DNA of 64,000 nt from Pseudarthrobacter sp. Fe7 (GTDB taxonomy: Bacteria; Actinomycetota; Actinomycetes; Actinomycetales; Micrococcaceae), in NCBI GenBank assembly GCA_024372495.1, contig CP099977.1:248001-312000 (forward strand), written 5' to 3'. A model generated the notes under the pieces. It did no database searches. It worked only from the letters and a program-made list of their open reading frames with translations, and had not been told where the DNA came from. Each line of letters begins with the position of its first letter. Position 1 is the stretch's first letter. The translations under genes were made by a program, and so were the position numbers. Below are positions 36,301-45,727 of the stretch, one piece after another.

Positions 36301-37705
36301 TCACGTCCAGGCTGGCGGCGAGCTTCCGTACGCGGGCGGCGGCGACTGATAGTCCAGCGGCCGTCCCGCGTCCAGCAGGGGCGGACCAACGTAGCGGAGC
36401 TTCCCATAGCTGCTGTCCCTGAACCGGTAGTCGGGCTCGGGCAGTTCCACCGGCCTGCCTGTGCTTTCTGCGTTCCCCGGGCTTTCCGGATAATTCGACA
36501 ACGAAAACAGTTCCTCTGCGGTGCGGGCCAGCGACAAGTGGGCGGCGCCACCCAAGCCTGTCTGGGCGCGCGCGGCCAGAAGCTGGACGGCCGCCGCGGC
36601 CACCCCGTAGCCGGTGGCGTGGTCCAGTGCCTGGACCGGAAGGGCTCCGGGCCGCCACCCGCCGTCGTCGGCCTCTTTGCCGTAAAGCTCTTTGCCGTAA
36701 ACGTGGGCGATTCCGCTGGCGGCCTGGACAATGCTGTCGAAGCCGCGCCTGCCGCTCCACGGCCCGCTGCTGCCCCAACTGTCCAGGGTGACAACCACCA
36801 GCCCCGGGTGTTCTGCCAGCAGCTGCAGCGGACCAAGCCCGAAGCGGTTCAGGGCGCCGTGCCGGTAGCCGGTAACCACTGCATCCGCGCTGGCCAGGAG
36901 TTCCTGGAGGCGGTGCCGGTTGGCGGGGAGCCCCAAATCTGCTGCCGTGCTGCGCTTGCCGAATGCCGTGTCCACGAACTGGTCCTCGAGCTCGGGGAAG
37001 GCGGGCGGATCGATCCGCAGGACGTCTGCTCCGAGCGCCGCGAGCAGGCGGGTGGCGACCGGCCCGGCGATCACCCGCGTCAGGTCCAGGACCCGAATCC
37101 CCTCCAAGGGCAGGCCGTTGAGGCTGGGGCCGCCGGTTCCGGAGCCTGCTTCCGGTGCCGCGAGCGCGCCCTGGTGCCGCGGCGAAGTCCCGCAGCCCGA
37201 AGTCCCTGGTTGTGCCGTCCGGATGATCCATGGCTGCCCAGGGTCCTAAGCCTGCCGCGCGGCCCATGTCCGTGGCAAGCCATTCACTGCGCGTCCGGAC
37301 GGCCGCGGCAATCCCTCCATGGCCCTGGATGGCGGCCTCGGCTTCCAACGCGGTCATGGACTGAAGTGTCCGTTCCACCCCTTCCGCGGAGTTTGCACCC
37401 AGCGCCTGCAGCAGCCGCTGCTCGTGGTGCGGGTAGTTGGCGTGCAGCCGGATCCAGCCGTCGGCGGTGGGCCGGAAACCGGACAGGGGCGCGAACCCTT
37501 GTGGCTTGCGCCCGGCAATGAGCAGGTGTCCGGAGGAATCGAAGGAAGCTGCCGTCAGCGCAGGGGTGGTGCTGAAGCGGCCAGGCGTGCCCGCGTACAG
37601 GTTGAACGCATCCGCCGCAGCTTGAACCGACTGCATCGCCAGTCTTTCGACGTCGAGCGGTCCCGCCCACCACCGGCGCGGGGAATAGTGGCGGAGGGCT
37701 TCCAT
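36301..37705 (-). CDS. CaiB/BaiF CoA-transferase family protein (one indel)
   Basis: 467 residues after repair. The C-terminal half begins LEGIRVLDLTRVIAGPVATR, the signature start of CaiB/BaiF transferases, with DVLRIDPPAFPEL and LVVVTLDSWGSSGPW. An N-terminal part of about 200 residues (GFRPTADGWIRLHANYPHHE) resembles the family's second domain, so the order is swapped relative to a single-domain CaiB. An extra base at 37143-37147 (AGCCT) is removed to give GSSSGTGGPSLNGL. The substrate acid is unknown. It starts 7 bp after the GDPD gene, so they are probably co-transcribed. Confidence 0.8.
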
Positions 37706-37712
37706 GTCCGCG

Positions 37713-38615
37713 CTAGTTTCCCTGCGGTGCGCCCACGTGGAGCCTGGTCAAGGACACGTAACGGGACGTTGGTGGTTATCTCGTGGATGCCCAACTCCTG
37801 GCAAAGCGCCACGTCCTCGGGTTCGTCCACGGTCCACACCCTGAACCGGCGGCCGGAGTCCAGCCAGCGGCGGACGGTGTCCGGGCGCTCGCGGACGTAC
37901 TCGATGCCGGGTCCGGCCATGCCCACTTCGCGGTCGTCCAGGATGCGTTCGCCCTCCAGGCTGGGTGGCTTTCATCAGGTTGGCGATCGCGCCCCCGGTG
38001 ATGGGGCCCACCCCCAGGCCGCCGCGGATCTCATGGATGGTGAGGTCGTCCACGAGCCGGCAGATGTACTCCGGCGGAACGGAAAGGAGCAGGTGGCGGA
38101 CCGAGTCCGGGCTGAAGCTCATGAAGGTCACGGCCACGTTGTCCACAGTGGAGCTTTGCGGGTCCCAGCCCTCGCTCCGAAGTACCTCCAGGACCCGGTC
38201 CTCCAGCTTGAGCTGGTATGGGCTTGGATGCTTGAGCTCGATAGCCAGTTTCACGGGCCGCCCCGCCCCGCGGAGGATGTCCAGCAGCTCCGGGAGTGTG
38301 AGGAGCTGTTCCGAGCGCGCCCCGTAAGTTTCGGGAATGCGGACGCCCTTCCAGGATGAGAAATCCAGCTGGCGCAGGCTCCTCCAGGGTCCGTTCGGCC
38401 ACCGGACCTGTCCCGTCCGAAGTGCGGTCCAGATTGGCGTCGTGAAGCAGGACCAAGTGCTGGTCCCGGGTCAGGTGGAGATCGCATTCCACCCCGTCGG
38501 CCCCGTCTGCCAGGGCCTGCAGGTAGGCGGCCCGGGTGTGTTCGGCATAAGCGCCGCTTGAACCGCGGTGGGCAAAGACCAGCGGCCGCTGCGGCACTGA
38601 CTCGTCAGTTGTCAT
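37713..38615 (-). CDS. Glycerophosphodiester phosphodiesterase (three indels)
   Basis: 299 residues after repair. PLVFAHRGSSGAYAEHT carries the catalytic HRG motif, GVECDLHLTRDQHLV and LLHDANLDRTSDG the Glu-x-Asp and His ligands, and KLAIELKHPS the next metal glutamate. It hydrolyses glycerophosphodiesters to glycerol 3-phosphate and alcohol. Three extra bases, all at AGCT sites (37741-37745, 37958-37962, 38376-38380), break it into four frames; removing them restores EELRQLDFSSWKG, ATQLEGERILDD and RVLDQLHVGAPQGN with a stop at 37713. It is cytoplasmic by appearance, with no signal peptide. Confidence 0.88.
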
Positions 38616-38664
38616 GGACACACGGTAGCCGACCCGGCCCGGGCTTCGGGGCTAGGCTTGGCAC

Positions 38665-40026
38665 ATGCAGGTGAACTCTGAGGCAACTACTGGGCCAACC
38701 ACGCAGGAAGCACCCACCAAACCCGCGCAGCAGGCGCAGCCGGGCACTGCGGCGGCAGGCGCCGTCGTACGCAGCCAACTCGGTGCCGGTGACGCTCAAA
38801 AGGCGGCAGCGCTGCGGAAGATGAAGCTGCTGGCGCTGAGCCTGCTCATTGCCATGGCGGTGATTTTTGTCTTTGCGTTCGCGCTGCAGAAGGACTACCC
38901 GTGGCTGCAGTATGTGCGCGCGGCTGCCGAGGGCGGCATGGTGGGTGCGCTCGCTGACTGGTTCGCCGTCACTGCCCTGTTCAAGTACCCCATGGGCATC
39001 AAGATCCCGCACACCGCCATCATTCCCCGGCGGAAAGACCAGATCGGCGCCTCCCTGGGCGAATTCGTGGAGACCAACTTCCTTTCCGAGCAGGTAGTCC
39101 AGGACAAACTGGCCAGCGTCAACATCGCCCGCCGGGCAGGTGAGTGGCTTTCCGGGCCCGGCGGCGCCGACCGGGTGGCCAAGGAGGGGGCTGCGGTCAT
39201 TCGCGGCGCCTTCAAGGTTTTGAACGACGACGACGTCCAGGCCGTCATCGAGGGCATGGTGCGCAAACACCTGCTCACTCCGCCGTGGGGACCCCCGGTG
39301 GGCAGGCTGGCAGAGCGGATCTTCCACGACGGGCACCACCACACGCTGGTGGACCTGCTGGTGGACCGGGCAGCGGACTGGGTGGACGATAACCACGTGA
39401 CCGTGACCCGCCTGGTGTCGGACCGCTCCCCCACGTGGGTTCCGCAGTTCGTTGACGGCCTGGTGGGCGACAAGGTCTACCTGGAGATCCTGAAGTTCGT
39501 GCGGGCCGTGCAGGCCGACCCCCGCCACCAGGTGCGCCAGTCGATCGACAAGTATCTCAACGACCTCGCGCAGGACCTGCAGCATGACCCGGCGATGATT
39601 GCGCGCGCAGAGGACATCAAGGCCCAGGTCCTGGGCGATCCCGAGGTACGCGAACTCGCCTCCCGGACATGGGGCACCGTCAAGAACGCCCTGCTGGGCG
39701 CCGTGGACGATCCGGACAGCGAGCTCACCATCAAATTCAAGGCAGCGGTGCGCGACTTTGGATCGCGGCTTGTGGACGATCCGGAGCTTGCCGGGAAAGT
39801 CAACGCGTGGATCGGTGACGCGGCGGGCTATCTGGTCCGCACCTACCGTTCGGACATCGCCGGTGTCATCACGGACACGGTGGCCCGCTGGGATGCGGTC
39901 GAAACGTCCCAGAAGATCGAGCTCCAGGTGGGCAAGGACCTGCAGTTCATCCGCATCAACGGCACCGTGGTGGGGTCGCTTGCCGGGCTGGCGATCTTCA
40001 CCGTGGCGCAGCTGATTTTTGGGTGA
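38665..40026 (+). CDS. DUF445 family membrane protein
   Basis: An intact 453-residue actinobacterial DUF445 protein. One hydrophobic helix is near residue 55 (LLALSLLIAMAVIFVFAFAL). AAEGGMVGALADWFAVTALF and AIIPRRKDQIGASLGEFVE follow, both diagnostic of the family, and there is a C-terminal membrane anchor (VVGSLAGLAIFTVAQLIF). The function is unknown. It is divergent from the GDPD gene. Confidence 0.88.
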   Translation: MQVNSEATTGPTTQEAPTKPAQQAQPGTAAAGAVVRSQLGAGDAQKAAALRKMKLLALSLLIAMAVIFVFAFALQKDYPWLQYVRAAAEGGMVGALADWFAVTALFKYPMGIKIPHTAIIPRRKDQIGASLGEFVETNFLSEQVVQDKLASVNIARRAGEWLSGPGGADRVAKEGAAVIRGAFKVLNDDDVQAVIEGMVRKHLLTPPWGPPVGRLAERIFHDGHHHTLVDLLVDRAADWVDDNHVTVTRLVSDRSPTWVPQFVDGLVGDKVYLEILKFVRAVQADPRHQVRQSIDKYLNDLAQDLQHDPAMIARAEDIKAQVLGDPEVRELASRTWGTVKNALLGAVDDPDSELTIKFKAAVRDFGSRLVDDPELAGKVNAWIGDAAGYLVRTYRSDIAGVITDTVARWDAVETSQKIELQVGKDLQFIRINGTVVGSLAGLAIFTVAQLIFG

Positions 40027-40231
40027 GTTTCCCGGCCTGCGGCTTTATCGCGGCGGATAATACTGGCGCCGCGCACCTTCCTTTTCGCGGCGGATATTTG
40101 GGGTGCGAAAAGGAACCTGCGCGACGGAAATACCTGCGACGACGGCACGTCGGCTCTGGTGCTCCGGCTTTACCCGGGCGGGCGGCGGCGGGCCAACTCA
40201 TAATGTCAGACCCCCGATAGATGATTCTTCT

Positions 40232-41895
40232 ATGGGAATCGGCAGCGGCGGTGGGATGGCTTTGGAGGGTGTTCATGCCTCTGTTGCTGCCCTTGATGCG
40301 CTGGATGCCATATGTGCGCTGGAGCGGGTGGATGCGTTCCTGGCCGCCGGGGTTGCTGTTGGTGCCGGTGTCGACGTCCTGAAGCGGCGGTACGAGATCC
40401 GGCTGGAACGGCTCGAACTCACGGCCCGGTTGGAAGCGCGGCTAGCGGCGATGAAGGCGCGGGACGCAGCCGAGGCGATCGGCTTCCAGCAGGCCATGAC
40501 CACGCCTGACGCCTCTATCCAGGACTACACCTACGCTGAGATGTCCGTGGTGGAGGAGATCGCCGGGATCCTGACCATCAGCTCCGCCGCCGCAGGTGCT
40601 CTAGTGGAACAGTCCCGGAAAATCTGCTCCCTTCCGCCCGTCTTGCAGGCCCTGTCCACCGGTGCCATGTCCTGGCAGCACGCGAAAATCGTCGCCGACG
40701 AAACCGAGGGCCTCGATCCGGCGGGGGCTGCCGCGCTGGTGGCGCACTTCTTCGACCCCGCGGCACCCCACCCCGCCCGAGGCGCCGCCCCTGGCGAACT
40801 CGTCCCGTCCCGGTTCCGCGCCAAGGTCCGTAGCTGGCGCGAACGCCACCACCCCGAATCCATCGAGAAACGCTATGCCAAAGGGTTCAAGGACCGCCGG
40901 ATGGAGTACACCCCCGACCGGGACGGCATGGCCTGGGTCTCGCTCTACCTCCGGGGCGATACCGCCTGTGCGATTTGGAACCGCACCACCGCGATCGCCC
41001 GCGGCCTCCAAGGCCCCCACGAACCACGCACCATCACCCAACTCCGCCCCGACATCGCAGCATCCCTGCTCCTCAGCACCGGCACCGGCACCGGCACCAC
41101 CCTGACAGCCACCAGCACTGGCGCCGCAGCAGAGCCGGTCAGCAACGACGACAGGACCGGCAACGACGACGGGACCGGCACAGACGCCAGTTCGTCGGCC
41201 GTGATGGAGATCGGCAAGGTCCCCACGCCGCGGGCGGACGTCCTGGTCATGGTTCCGGTCTTCTCCTCCTCGGTGCGACCGATGAGCCCGCCATGCTGGA
41301 CGGGGTAGGGCCGATCCCGGCATCCATGGCCCGCAAGCTCGTTGCCGACGGGGCGGACTCGTTCTACCGGGTCCTGGTCGACCCCAGGGACGGGGCGCCT
41401 TTGGAGATCGGCCGGAAGAATTACCGGCTTACCGAAACCATCAAACGCTGGATCAGGATGCGCGACGGAAAATGCACCTTCCCCGGCTGCAGCAACCACA
41501 CCCGTGACAACGAAACCGACCACCTACAGGCCTGGGAACACGGCGGCACCACCGGCACCAGCAACCTGGCACAACTCTGCCCAAAACACCACCGGCTCAA
41601 ACACCACAGCCAATGGACACCAGACCCGGCAACAGAAGACAGACCACCCGGCTGGACCTCACCCGCCGGCCGCCACTACAAACCCGAACACCCGGACACC
41701 GAGCCCACCTATTGGCCGCAATGGCTGATGCTCGCCGAACTGCAGTCTTCGGACACCCGGACCCTCGACGCCGGCCCGGAAGACCTCCCAGCATGGGAAC
41801 CCGACGACGACTCACTCATAGACCCCGATGACCTCGCACCAGACGATCCACTCTGGGCTGAACTACTCTCAACGCCATTCGTACCATCCGTGTGA
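40232..41895 (+). CDS. DUF222 / HNH endonuclease domain protein, copy 2 (one indel)
   Basis: About 554 residues after repair, a paralogue of the gene at 1198-2829 in opposite orientation, with long identical segments such as RRYEIRLERLEL and RKNYRLTETIKRWIRMRDG. The HNH part is CTFPGCSNHTRDNETDH and LCPKHHRLKH. It differs by an insert near 41080-41190 rich in Gly/Thr/Asp and by a different last 60 residues. One missing base near 41261-41268 (CTCCTCCTC; copy 1 reads one base longer) breaks the frame before the nuclease domain, so this copy could also be a genuine pseudogene. The ATG at 40232 matches MGIG in copy 1. Confidence 0.8.
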
Positions 41896-41939
41896 TGTGG
41901 GTTCGAGGCAGGGCCCTAACCAGTCCTGCGGCACATCCT

Positions 41940-42689
41940 CTATGCGAAGGGCGCGAGCTCTACGCCTGCGGCCTCAAGGCCTGTCCGTATCCGGGCTGCG
42001 GTCTCTACGGCACCAGGGGTCCCGCCATGGATGCACAGGGAGTCCGGGCGGAGTGCAAGCACCGTTCCGTCGATGGCCACCACTTCCCCTTGCGTTGCCA
42101 GCCGAACGGCGCGTTCAACCACCACGTCGACCTCTCGCAGGACGGCGTCCTCTTCGGAAAGCGGCACCAGGCTGCCGTCCGCAAGGTACGCGCGGTCCGC
42201 GAAGGCTTCGGTGAACACCGGGTGCCCGGCCTCCTTTGCCTGCGTAAGCAGCTGGGAGCCCGGAAAGCCCAGGATGGGAAGGCCGGGGTCGTACGCGTTC
42301 ACGGCCGCAACCACGGCGGAGGCCTGCTCGGCGTCGTGGATCAACGTGTCATACAGCGCTCCGTGCGGTTTCACGTAGTCAACGGAGGCACCCACGGCAT
42401 GCGCAACGCCGTCGAGCGCGCCCAACTGGTACAGCACGTCGCCAAAGAGCTCATCGAAGCTCATGTCCAGCGAACGCCGTCCATAGCCGGCCAAATCGCG
42501 GTAGCCAATGTGCGCACCCACGGTGACGTCCAGTTCGTAGGCAGCCCGGCAGCTGTCCAGCATGGTGATGGGGTCCCCTGCATGGAGCCCGCACGCTACG
42601 TTGGCGCTGGTGGCCAACTGGAACATCGCCTGATCGCCCCCTGAGGTCCAGGAGCCGAATGACTGGCCTACGTCAGCGTTGAGATCCAA
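41940..42689 (-). CDS. pxpA: 5-oxoprolinase subunit A (LamB/YcsF family)
   Basis: An intact 249-residue LamB/YcsF protein. MDLNADVGQSFGSWTSGGDQ is the family start, NVACGLHAGDPITM and GAHIGYRDLAGYGRR follow, and VKPHGALYD completes the metal-binding surface. PxpA works with PxpB and PxpC to hydrolyse 5-oxoproline to glutamate; those partners are not in this window. Its start overlaps the upstream membrane protein gene by 17 nt. Confidence 0.9.
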   Translation of the reverse strand: MDLNADVGQSFGSWTSGGDQAMFQLATSANVACGLHAGDPITMLDSCRAAYELDVTVGAHIGYRDLAGYGRRSLDMSFDELFGDVLYQLGALDGVAHAVGASVDYVKPHGALYDTLIHDAEQASAVVAAVNAYDPGLPILGFPGSQLLTQAKEAGHPVFTEAFADRAYLADGSLVPLSEEDAVLREVDVVVERAVRLATQGEVVAIDGTVLALRPDSLCIHGGTPGAVETAARIRTGLEAAGVELAPFA

Positions 42690-43476
42690 GTATGTTGCCT
42701 TCCAGGGTCAGGTTGTCGGGCCCGGCAGCCGCAGTCAGCTCCCCGGGGATGGTATCCGGCATGGGTCCGAACGCCTCACGGGCGTTCTTGGCCACTGCAC
42801 GGCCCATCACGAGGTTACCGGCTCCACCCACAACCGCCCCTATGCCGAACGGGAGTGCCCTGCCGAACAACGCCGTTCCCTGGCGCTTGAGCAGGTTCTT
42901 GAGGAAGGCGTTCTGGATCCTCTTCCGCACGCTGCCGAATCCCGGGACCGATGACTTGGACAGCACGTTTCCCCAGACGTCCGCAGGCTTTGCCCCGCCT
43001 GCCGCCTGTCCACTGAGCGTCCCCAGCAGTGCGGTCCCTTCCTCGCCGAGCATGATGGCCATGACCATGGTGCCGGCCTTCTCGGGATTGGTGAGGCGGA
43101 TGCCGTGAAGCTCTGCCAGCGAGGTGGCGTAGAGGGCCGTTGCCTCCAGGAAGCCGACGGTGGCAGCCGCGGAAAGTCCCAGCGACGCCACGGTTCCAAC
43201 ACCGGGGACGACGGCGGTGGCACCCACCAGGGCTCCTCCGCCGGCCACCGCCCGCAGGTAGTCGCGCTCTGCGATGCCTGCCAGCTGCGCGGCCGTGGCG
43301 CGCGGATGCTTCTTCTGGAGCCGGCGGATGTAGGCCACCACCAGGGGCCGCTGGATCTGCACTGCCTTCAGGAGCACGTTGTGGACGCCGGGCTTGGGCT
43401 TGCCGTCGGCATCAAACATTGCGTTGTGGGCGGTTTCCTGTGCGATTCGTACTGCGGGATTGCTGCGCCTGGCCAT
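42673..43476 (-). CDS. Membrane-associated protein of unknown function
   Basis: 267 residues from the ATG at 43476, which has AAGGTGA upstream; an in-frame ATG four codons earlier (43488) is possible. Two Gly/Ala/Val-rich hydrophobic segments are near 81-125 (GGALVGATAVVPGVGTVA) and 210-232 (GIGAVVGGAGNLVMGRAVA), with a conserved-looking RATAAQLAGIAERDYLRAV between charged helices. It resembles EcsC-like proteins loosely, but I cannot assign it. It overlaps pxpA by 17 nt. Confidence 0.6.
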   Translation of the reverse strand: MARRSNPAVRIAQETAHNAMFDADGKPKPGVHNVLLKAVQIQRPLVVAYIRRLQKKHPRATAAQLAGIAERDYLRAVAGGGALVGATAVVPGVGTVASLGLSAAATVGFLEATALYATSLAELHGIRLTNPEKAGTMVMAIMLGEEGTALLGTLSGQAAGGAKPADVWGNVLSKSSVPGFGSVRKRIQNAFLKNLLKRQGTALFGRALPFGIGAVVGGAGNLVMGRAVAKNAREAFGPMPDTIPGELTAAAGPDNLTLEGNILGSQR

Positions 43477-43621
43477 GGTCACCTTCATTCAAATCGACCT
43501 TGCAGCGGGTAGGCTGCCGTGCTTATCCATCCTATGTGGACAAACACTAAGCATGCTGAACTTTCAGTTCCGCGTCCCTTACCCCCGCGTCCCGGCCAGC
43601 CATGGCCGTGGCCGCGGCCCT

Positions 43622-44459
43622 TCAGTCAGTGGCGCCGGCCAGGTGGTTGAAGGTGTAAAGGTGGATGCCTTCCACCAACCCGCCGCATTGCAGTTCCGCG
43701 AGGACGGACTGGGGTGAGTAGTGTCCGCCCTTGAGCAGACGGCGGCCGAGGGGACCCCGGCGGTTCAGGAATTTGAGGGACGGGCCCACACCGATCTTCG
43801 TGGCAAGCGAAATCAACTGCGCCCGGGGAACGGCTCCCGGCACTCCCGCCCAGACGGGCAGCCGCACCCCTTCCCGGCGCAGTGTTTCCGCGTACCACTG
43901 GATGCGGGGGCCGAAAAGCACAGCTGCGTCACCACCGACGATGCCAGATGCTGCTTTTCCAGCAAGGCCTCAAGCATGTGGAGTTCGCTGTGGCCCGGGT
44001 GCCCTTCCGGGTAACCCGCCACGCCGGCCCGGATGGTGCCGCCGGACAGCTCTGCGAGGTCCTCCAGCAGCGGCAGGCTGCTTTCATATGGCCCGGCCGG
44101 TTCCCCTGCGTCACCGCCGACGGCGAACACTTCGGTGATCCCGGCATCATGGCAGTTCCGGACCACACCAGCCAGCTGCTCACGGCTTTCGATGCTCCGC
44201 GCGGCAAGATGCGGGACAACCTCGAAACCGAGGTAGGCAAGCTCGCTGGCCGTCCGGATGGTGGGCCCCACCCCTGGCGGGGCAGGCAGGTCACCGTCAG
44301 GGCCGTCCCGGCAGGCACGTCGGCGTGGACCCGGGCGGCAATGCCCTCGGACGGAATGATCTCTAACCGGATTGGGAGAGCATTCTCCCCGGAACCGTGG
44401 GCTCGCTGTTCCGAAGGCCGTGAAGCAGCGGCTGCTGCCGGGTGGGATTGAATCGTCAT
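43622..44459 (-). CDS. Methylenetetrahydrofolate reductase-like protein (two indels)
   Basis: 279 residues after repair. TALTVTCLPRQGVGPTIRTA, HLAARSIESREQLAGVV, EVFAVGGDAGEPAGPY and GVAGYPEGHPGH follow the MTHFR barrel order, ending with GLVEGIHLYTFN. Two missing bases (near 44270 and 43913) split it. The enzyme would reduce 5,10-methylene-THF to 5-methyl-THF with FAD. The gene has its own tandem glycine riboswitch, so it is switched on when glycine is plentiful, which fits removal of the methylene-THF made by glycine cleavage. It is shorter and more diverged than E. coli MetF. Confidence 0.78.
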
Positions 44460-44732
44460 GAGGAACTCCAGGTTGGGCCGGCCACGGAGGGCACGCATGG
44501 ATCGGGTTCCTCCCCGCTCTGTATTGGACCTGAGAGATTCCGCAGACCCTTCATGGGTCTGCTTGCACCGTCGGTGAGTGCTGCCGGAGCAGCACTGCTT
44601 TCCAGAGTCGCCTCGCCGTGACGGTACATGGGCCTGAGAGATTCCTGGGGAGGATTTGCTCCTACGGCGCCTGCCCGGTGATGGCCGGGAGAACTCTCCC
44701 GCCACAGCTCGAAAGGCTGTATTCAAATGTGG
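44443..44732 (-). repeat. Left arm of a ~290-bp inverted repeat (leader of the MTHFR-like gene)
   Basis: Nearly identical, in inverted orientation, to 47772-48061. It covers the promoter-proximal leader, the whole riboswitch, the ribosome binding site and the first codons (MTIQSHP here, MTIQSQP in gcvP). Differences are concentrated in the second aptamer's variable stem. Confidence 0.85.
44509..44703 (-). ncRNA. Tandem glycine riboswitch upstream of the MTHFR-like gene
   Basis: Two glycine aptamers back to back. On the minus strand the first runs from GCGGGAGAGTTCTCCCGG through GCAGGCGCCGTAGGAGCAAA to AATCTCTCAGGCCCATGTAC. The second contains GAGGCGACTCTGGAAAGCAG, ACTCACCGACGGTGCAAGCA and AATCTCTCAGGTCC. 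These match the gcvT-element consensus. In characterised cases glycine binding turns the downstream gene on. It ends about 50 bp before the start codon. Confidence 0.92.
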
Positions 44733-44735
44733 TGG

Positions 44736-44784
44736 TGCGGCCGGCGCCGTCCCAATGACTGGACGGAGTGCGGCGCCGGCCGCA
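44736..44784 (-). terminator. Large GC-rich hairpin after purU
   Basis: A perfect 14-bp stem, TGCGGCCGGCGCCG at 44736-44749 and CGGCGCCGGCCGCA at 44771-44784, with a second small stem (CCGTCC / GGACGG) in the loop. There is no U-tract. It sits between the purU stop and the riboswitch of the next gene and probably insulates the two units. Confidence 0.6.
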
Positions 44785-44800
44785 GCGACGGAGCCTGCAG

Positions 44801-45727
44801 TCAGCGGAGGATGACCGTCCGGTTTCCGGACAGGACAATACGTCCTTCAGCGTGCCAGCGGACGGCATTTGTGAGCGCCTTGCATTCGGCATCGCGGCCA
44901 ACGGTGACCAGGTCTGCAGCGGAGTACGTGTGGTCCACCTCGATGACCTGCTGCGAAATGATGGGGCCCTCGTCGAGCCTCGAGTTCACGTAGTGGGCTG
45001 TCGCGCCAACCGTTTTGACGCCGCGCTCGTAGGCCTGGTGGTACGGCTTTGCACCCTTGAAACTGGGCAGGAACGAGTGGTGGATGTTGATGGCCTTTCC
45101 GCTCAGGCGGGTGGTGGCCTCATCGCTGAGCACCTGCATATAGCGGGCAAGCACCACCAGTTCCACGGCGTAGTGGTCCACCAGGTCCAGCAGGCGTTCC
45201 TCCGCATACGCCTTGGTTTCCGGGGTCACAGGGATGTGGTGGAAAGGAATACCGTGCCAGGCGGCGAGTGGTTCCAGGTCCGGGTGGTTTGACACCACTG
45301 CGGTGATCTCCACGGGCAACTCGCCACTGCGGGCGCGGAACAGGAGGTCATTGAGGCAGTGGTCGTACTTGGACACCATCACCAGGATGGGCTGCCTGCG
45401 GCCGTGGCGTTCCAGGCGCCAGTCCATCTGCCACGCCTGGGCCACCTTGCCAAAACCGGCCCGGAGGCAGTCAAGTTCCACTTCAACCTGCGAGGTGACG
45501 TGGATGCGCATGAAGAACCGGCCGCTTGCCCTGTCCCCGAACTGCTTGATGTCTACGATGTAGCATTCCTGCTCCAGCAGGAATGCCGCCACCGCCTGGA
45601 CAATTCCCAGCGCATCCGGGCAGTGGAAGGTCAGCACGAATTCCCTGCCCGTTTCCGGAACCACGTCCTGGATCTGCCCGGCCGCGGCCGTGTTGGCCTG
45701 GGACGTGCGGGCTTCCGTGCCAATCAC
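44801..45727 (-). CDS. purU: Formyltetrahydrofolate deformylase
   Basis: An intact 308-residue PurU. The N-terminal ACT domain (about 25-105: VLTFHCPDALGIVQAVAAFL) is followed by a formyltransferase-fold hydrolase domain with NIHHSFLPSFKGAKPY and VGATAHYVNSRLDEGPII, which hold the catalytic Asn-His-Asp. It hydrolyses 10-formyl-THF to formate and THF, relieving one-carbon overload. Its GTG start overlaps the cycA stop (GTGA), so it is under the cycA glycine riboswitch. Confidence 0.93.
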   Translation of the reverse strand: MIGTEARTSQANTAAAGQIQDVVPETGREFVLTFHCPDALGIVQAVAAFLLEQECYIVDIKQFGDRASGRFFMRIHVTSQVEVELDCLRAGFGKVAQAWQMDWRLERHGRRQPILVMVSKYDHCLNDLLFRARSGELPVEITAVVSNHPDLEPLAAWHGIPFHHIPVTPETKAYAEERLLDLVDHYAVELVVLARYMQVLSDEATTRLSGKAINIHHSFLPSFKGAKPYHQAYERGVKTVGATAHYVNSRLDEGPIISQQVIEVDHTYSAADLVTVGRDAECKALTNAVRWHAEGRIVLSGNRTVILR

